Assembly (NCBI GenBank): GCA_905210845.1
Contig: CAJLYG010000100.1
Location: 1 to 10,702 of the forward strand
Length of the DNA: 10,702 nucleotides
Reading direction: 5' to 3'
DNA from: an uncultured Prevotella sp.
Lineage (GTDB): Bacteria; Bacteroidota; Bacteroidia; Bacteroidales; Bacteroidaceae
Position 1 is the stretch's first letter, and each line of letters starts with the position of its first letter. Position numbers and translations under genes: made by a program. Positions 7,739 to 10,702 of this stretch are shown here, piece by piece. Below the pieces are notes generated by a model that searched no databases, had not been told where the DNA came from, and saw nothing but the letters and a program-made list of their open reading frames with translations.

Positions 7739-8371
7739 ATGAATGAGACAAAAATGACTAACTTTGCATGCATGGAGCATAGAGTTGACAAAAGTATCGA
7801 TGCAGAGCAAATAGCCGACCAAGTTCGGTTGCTTGTGAACCAATTACAGATCATGGGGCGCACGGATTTATTGCTGCGTGCCATTACCGTGCCCACTCTT
7901 GAACAACTTCGCACTGAGGCCGCTCGCGGCACATTGAGCAAATTGATCATTACCAAAGACTTCCGCCTCATCCTTGCCAATGGGAACCGAGACGTGGTTC
8001 TCACGCCTGTCCATCGTGCCGTTTATCTATTTTTCCTGAAACATCCAGAAGGCATTGAGTTTAAACGGTTGAGTGAATACCATCATGAGCTCTTCGCCAT
8101 CTATACGCATATCATGCCAGACGGTGACGCAGTAAAAATGAAAGAAACTGTTGACCGTCTTACAAATCCTCTTGACAATGCCATCAACGAAAAGTGCTCA
8201 CGCATCAAATCAGCCTTTTCCGCGCTCATGGATGACTACTCTGCCAGCTACTATACGATCAACAGTCAGTCGACACGCTTACTCCCGAAATCGCCAAAGG
8301 TTTGGTTCCAGCGCCTCAAGCTTATCTCTCTTCCCCGCGAGCTCGTGGTCTATGAAGGCGAAGAGCCCTGA
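7739..8371 (+). CDS. Conserved-looking hypothetical protein of Bacteroidales type
   Basis: I do not recognise a named family. 210 residues if begun at ATG 7739, 199 if begun at ATG 7772 (MEHRVDKSID); a promoter element at 7759-7766 favours the later start or a further one. No signal peptide or membrane segment, so probably cytoplasmic. Predicted mostly helical, with a middle block (VVLTPVHRAVYLFFLKHPEGIEFKRL, written here across 26 residues only as landmarks VVLTPVHRAV and HPEGIEFKRL) that resembles a small winged-helix-like fold, then NAINEKCSRIKSAFSALMDD and a basic C-terminus ending LPRELVVYEGEEP. The pattern of a compact fold followed by a charged ending suggests a regulator, but that is a guess. 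Divergent from ftsZ and convergent with menB, 22 bases from it. Codon use matches its neighbours, which supports a real gene. Confidence 0.75.
   Translation: MNETKMTNFACMEHRVDKSIDAEQIADQVRLLVNQLQIMGRTDLLLRAITVPTLEQLRTEAARGTLSKLIITKDFRLILANGNRDVVLTPVHRAVYLFFLKHPEGIEFKRLSEYHHELFAIYTHIMPDGDAVKMKETVDRLTNPLDNAINEKCSRIKSAFSALMDDYSASYYTINSQSTRLLPKSPKVWFQRLKLISLPRELVVYEGEEP
7759..7766 (+). promoter_or_regulatory. -7 element of the divergent gene (TAACTTTG)
   Basis: A perfect TAnnTTTG match on the plus strand. It lies inside the longest possible reading frame of the gene it would serve. Transcription would begin near 7772, at or beside ATG 7772, so either translation starts without a leader, or at a later codon, or this match is accidental. 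No clear TTTG is seen at the expected upstream distance. Confidence 0.45.
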
Positions 8372-8389
8372 TACGGGATATCCCTCTTC
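8360..8389. terminator. Inverted repeat between convergent genes, possible two-way terminator
   Basis: GAAGAG (8360-8365) and CTCTTC (8384-8389) form an inverted repeat around the two convergent stop codons, enclosing most of the perfect palindrome GGGATATCCC (8375-8384). There is no T-run after it on either strand, so it is a weak terminator candidate placed where one is expected. Confidence 0.3.
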
Positions 8390-8393
8390 CTTC

Positions 8394-9218
8394 CTATGGG
8401 AACTTAGGATATTGATCGAAATCAGGCTTCCGCTTTTCCAAGAAGGCCTTACCACCTTCCTGCGCTTCATCCATTGTATAATAAAGCATGGTAGCATCGC
8501 CTGCAAGTTCTTGAATGCCTGCCTGTCCATCTAATTCTGCGTTTAACCCAGCCTTGATCATGCGGAGAGCCAAGGGACTACGTTCCATCATGATCTCTGC
8601 CCATTCGACGCACGTATCTTCCAGCTGATCAAGAGGAACGACCTTGTTCACCATCCCCATCTCTAAGGCTTCCTGTGCTGAATACTGCTGGCACAAGAAC
8701 CAGATCTCACGTGCTTTTTTCTGTCCGACCATCCGGGCAAGATAGCTGGCACCAAACCCTGCATCGAAAGATCCCACCTTCGGACCTGTCTGCCCGAATC
8801 GTGCATTTTCCGAGGCGATGGTCAGGTCGCACATGACATGCAGGACATGCCCACCCCCAATCGCATAGCCATTGACCATGGCAATCACCGGCTTGGGCAA
8901 CCTGCGGATCTGCATCTGCACATCCAGCACATTCAGACGGGGGACACCATCTGTACCTACGTATCCGCCACGTCCCTTGACATGCATGTCGCCCCCAGAG
9001 CAGAAGGCCTTGTCTCCAGCACCAGTGAGGATAACCACTCGGATGTCCTGGCACTCCCGGCAATAGCTAAATGCCTGGGACATCTCCCATGTGGTCAAAG
9101 GGGTAAATGCGTTACGGTAGCGAGGACGGTTGATCGTGATCCTCGCAATGTGATGATACTCATCGAAAAGGATTTCCTTAAAGTCAAAACCCTCTATTTT
9201 TTTCCATTCTCTTTCCAT
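8394..9218 (-). CDS. menB: 1,4-dihydroxy-2-naphthoyl-CoA synthase (MenB)
   Basis: Crotonase-family enzyme that closes the second ring of the naphthoquinone: o-succinylbenzoyl-CoA to 1,4-dihydroxy-2-naphthoyl-CoA, in menaquinone synthesis in the cytoplasm. 274 residues, close to the 285 of E. coli. Seen: AFCSGGDM at 71-78 (CoA and oxyanion site), [10 protein letters not shown] at 117-126 (second half of the oxyanion hole), [12 protein letters not shown] at 143-154 with the conserved catalytic Asp, and [15 protein letters not shown] near 165-179. The Gly in QTG at 145 marks the type I, bicarbonate-dependent enzymes; type II enzymes carry Asp there. [19 protein letters not shown] near the C-terminus is also typical. 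The start ATG 9218 lies inside the end of menD (25-base overlap), which suggests translational coupling. No menC or menE follows; the next gene is convergent. Confidence 0.97.
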   Translation of the reverse strand: MEREWKKIEGFDFKEILFDEYHHIARITINRPRYRNAFTPLTTWEMSQAFSYCRECQDIRVVILTGAGDKAFCSGGDMHVKGRGGYVGTDGVPRLNVLDVQMQIRRLPKPVIAMVNGYAIGGGHVLHVMCDLTIASENARFGQTGPKVGSFDAGFGASYLARMVGQKKAREIWFLCQQYSAQEALEMGMVNKVVPLDQLEDTCVEWAEIMMERSPLALRMIKAGLNAELDGQAGIQELAGDATMLYYTMDEAQEGGKAFLEKRKPDFDQYPKFP

Positions 9219-10438
9219 GTATTCAATGATTGATTATATTCTTGATAAACGTGCATGTCTCTTTCTGCATCCGTAAAGACTTCCAACAAGACCGGTCGCT
9301 CCGCATCGGGAGACATCAAGGTATCCATTAGATTACTCAATGCCCCGACATGATCCGCTGAATAATAAGAAATGTGATTCTCCTGGCAAATTCCTTCTGC
9401 GGTGGTATGATGGCTTGCCATGACCATTCCCTTGCGTGCCGGACTCTTTCTCAGTCCATCGAACTTCGAGAAAATCCCACCACAACCATTATTGAGCAAT
9501 AGAATCCGAAGATTTCCCCGAAGATTCTGATTCCAAAGAGCGTTCTGGTCGTAAAAGAAGCTCAGGTCGCCGATCACGCAATAGACATTCTCCTTACTAA
9601 CCAGAGAATATCCCGCGGCTGTTGACAACGAGCCTTCTATGCCATTCACGCCTCGGTTACAATAGACATGATGCCATGAAAAAATATTTCCCAAGCGTAC
9701 AGACATGCTATTGGCATAATGAACCACACTGGCAGGATCATGAAGCTTCATCCGCTCTTCCAAGAGTTCGACCGCCAACATTTGTGAATAGTCGGGATGG
9801 AAATCACGGAGATGCATCTTTGCTTTCACGAACAAGCTCTCCCACAGTTGCGTATAGGCAACATTCCCATGACCTTTTATCTGAGCAAGCACGTCACGCG
9901 GCTGTGCTTGTACCACCCCAGTCAGGTTCATAAAGGTATCATGCACCTCTCCTTCTGGATTGACGATCCAACATTCCGCTGCCTTTGCGTGGCGCAAGAA
10001 CGACTTCGCCCGCTTGCTAACCAATGTATCCCCCACGTAGATGATAAAATCAGGAAGGAAACGTTCCTCATCGTCGACCATGGCCATCACCTCATCTAAA
10101 TGAGAAGACCCTTGACCGCCTAAGGGTTCGATGAATACCGGATACTCCTGTCTCAACCTGTCTATCTCACCAAGTGGCAATCCACCCGGTTTCATCTGCC
10201 CAACGACCACAATTGGTCGGGACGCCTGATGGAGACGCTCCAACAGGGGATGAACTACGGCTGTACATTCTGCATTCCCATGCGATGAAAGAGGTGACAG
10301 GAGTTGGATGCTTCTTTCTTCCGGCAACCTGTCAATCGTAAAATCCTTGGCAAGCTCATCGTAATCGGTGTCGGTGGTCAGGTACTTGAGCTTTCGGGCT
10401 ATTTTCTGCTGTTTGGCTTTCTGACGTCCGCGGCCCAT
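9194..10438 (-). CDS. menD: MenD (SEPHCHC synthase), lacking its N-terminal third and joined to an unrelated N-terminus
   Basis: MenD is a thiamine-diphosphate enzyme that adds 2-oxoglutarate-derived succinic semialdehyde to isochorismate, the first committed step of menaquinone synthesis. In this 414-residue frame, about residues 32-414 are MenD: the middle domain ([15 protein letters not shown] at 74-88), NSMSVR at 243-248, [16 protein letters not shown] at 261-276, and the diphosphate/Mg site from [13 protein letters not shown] (290) to NN (316-317). Normal MenD has about 550 residues; the PYR domain with the catalytic Glu is absent. Residues 1-31 belong to another family (see the DUF3073 entry), so the true menD start lies outside this window and this frame is chimeric. 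Overlaps menB by 25 bases. Confidence 0.93.
   Translation of the reverse strand: MGRGRQKAKQQKIARKLKYLTTDTDYDELAKDFTIDRLPEERSIQLLSPLSSHGNAECTAVVHPLLERLHQASRPIVVVGQMKPGGLPLGEIDRLRQEYPVFIEPLGGQGSSHLDEVMAMVDDEERFLPDFIIYVGDTLVSKRAKSFLRHAKAAECWIVNPEGEVHDTFMNLTGVVQAQPRDVLAQIKGHGNVAYTQLWESLFVKAKMHLRDFHPDYSQMLAVELLEERMKLHDPASVVHYANSMSVRLGNIFSWHHVYCNRGVNGIEGSLSTAAGYSLVSKENVYCVIGDLSFFYDQNALWNQNLRGNLRILLLNNGCGGIFSKFDGLRKSPARKGMVMASHHTTAEGICQENHISYYSADHVGALSNLMDTLMSPDAERPVLLEVFTDAERDMHVYQEYNQSLNTWKENGKK
10340..10350. other. Probable chimeric junction, Bacteroidales to actinobacterial sequence
   Basis: Within one frame the protein changes from an actinobacterial DUF3073 N-terminus (through about DELAK, residues 27-31) to MenD (from about [11 protein letters not shown]). 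The switch lies near 10340-10350, plus or minus about ten bases. On the right, promoter style, Shine-Dalgarno strength and richness in GC third positions all differ from the rest. Exact breakpoint and cause are not determinable by eye. Confidence 0.75.
10346..10438 (-). CDS. N-terminal fragment of a DUF3073 family protein (actinobacterial)
   Basis: The first 31 residues, [20 protein letters not shown] followed by [11 protein letters not shown], match from memory the highly conserved start of DUF3073, a small basic protein of unknown function found across Actinobacteria and not, to my knowledge, in Bacteroidetes. Its start is well supported: AGGGGG at 10448-10443 stands four bases before the ATG, a strong Shine-Dalgarno sequence unlike the Bacteroidales genes here. 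The rest of the protein is cut off where MenD begins. It is divergent from the gene at 10565, with 126 bases between. Confidence 0.8.
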
Positions 10439-10508
10439 CTGTCCCCCTGAAATTACTGTGCTATCAATTCATCAAACAAGAGAGTACCACTTATTGCGCA
10501 TTATTTCG

Positions 10509-10536
10509 TTGTCGGCTCAGACTTTTACGATAAAAT
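10509..10536 (+). promoter_or_regulatory. -35/-10 promoter of the trpS-like gene
   Basis: TTGTCG (10509-10514) and TAAAAT (10531-10536) with a 16-base spacer make a conventional sigma-70/HrdB-type promoter, unlike the TAnnTTTG elements elsewhere in the window. The -10 lies inside the inverted repeat ACGAT-AAA-ATCGT (10527-10539), which could be an operator or chance. The leader would be about 22 bases. Confidence 0.5.
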
Positions 10537-10564
10537 CGTTGATTTTCTTAAGAAAAGGACACGT

Positions 10565-10702
10565 ATGACGGACGAAACCCAGGAGCAGCAGATCACTGCT
10601 GTCGGCAATGAAATGAGCGCGAGCTTCCTCGCCGCAAAGAAGCGTTCCGATGAAACCCTCGCCGCAATCGAAAAGAATCCGGGCAAGTTCACCATGCTCA
10701 CC
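10565..10702 (+). CDS. trpS: Start of tryptophanyl-tRNA synthetase, actinobacterial type (cut by window end)
   Basis: 46 codons are visible. The N-terminal extension (MSASFLAAKKRSDETLAAIE) leads into KNPGKFTMLT, which in Bifidobacterium-type TrpRS comes directly before the GDRPTGxLHLGHY signature (the class I HIGH motif). The window ends just short of that motif, so the call rests on the extension and this short run. The enzyme charges tRNA-Trp in the cytoplasm and is essential. AAAAGGA at 10553-10559, five bases before ATG 10565, is a strong Shine-Dalgarno sequence. Codon use is GC-rich at third positions (GCC, CTC, ACC, GGC), unlike the Bacteroidales part. Divergent from the DUF3073 start, and evidently from the same foreign source. 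Confidence 0.68.
   Translation, partial: MTDETQEQQITAVGNEMSASFLAAKKRSDETLAAIEKNPGKFTMLT

Noticed and set aside
10439..10564. Possible small RNA or riboswitch between the DUF3073 and trpS-like starts
   Set aside because: Beyond the promoter, the short inverted repeat and two Shine-Dalgarno sites, I see no leader-peptide Trp codons, T-box or terminator.

Overview
Most of this window (about 1-10345) reads as a Bacteroidales chromosome, plausibly Prevotellaceae. The evidence is a SusC/SusD pair with an ECF sigma/FecR pair, Bacteroidetes-type FtsZ and MenD sequences, and promoter elements of the TAnnTTTG class. The last ~360 bases (about 10345-10702) look actinobacterial, Bifidobacterium-like. 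They carry the N-terminus of a DUF3073 protein, a divergent start of a gene that looks like tryptophanyl-tRNA synthetase (trpS), a clear Shine-Dalgarno sequence and a -35/-10 promoter. The two parts meet inside one reading frame, so the window is best read as a chimera: assembly error first, recombination second.

Layout, left to right. (1) 1-5998 is a nutrient-uptake locus on the minus strand, transcribed right to left: ECF sigma factor, FecR-type anti-sigma factor, SusC with an STN signalling domain, SusD lipoprotein. This is the classic trans-envelope signalling arrangement. The outer-membrane transporter senses its substrate, its STN domain contacts FecR in the periplasm, and FecR controls the sigma factor. 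Two genes carry in-frame stops: fecR has TAA at codon 143 while the rest of the gene stays open, and susD has TGA after 207 residues, nine bases from the window edge. (2) 6204-7634 is ftsZ on the minus strand, without ftsQ or ftsA beside it. (3) 7635-7771 is a compact divergent control region with two TAnnTTTG elements and an intrinsic-terminator-like hairpin between them. (4) 7739-8371 (+) is a conserved-looking protein of unknown function. (5) 8394-10345 (-) holds menB and the last two thirds of menD (menaquinone synthesis), overlapping by 25 bases. (6) 10346-10702 is the foreign end.

I see no CRISPR array, tRNA, rRNA, insertion sequence or defence system. No undescribed system is convincingly present. 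The observations most worth checking are the chimeric junction, the interrupted anti-sigma gene, and the hairpin placed between divergent promoters.
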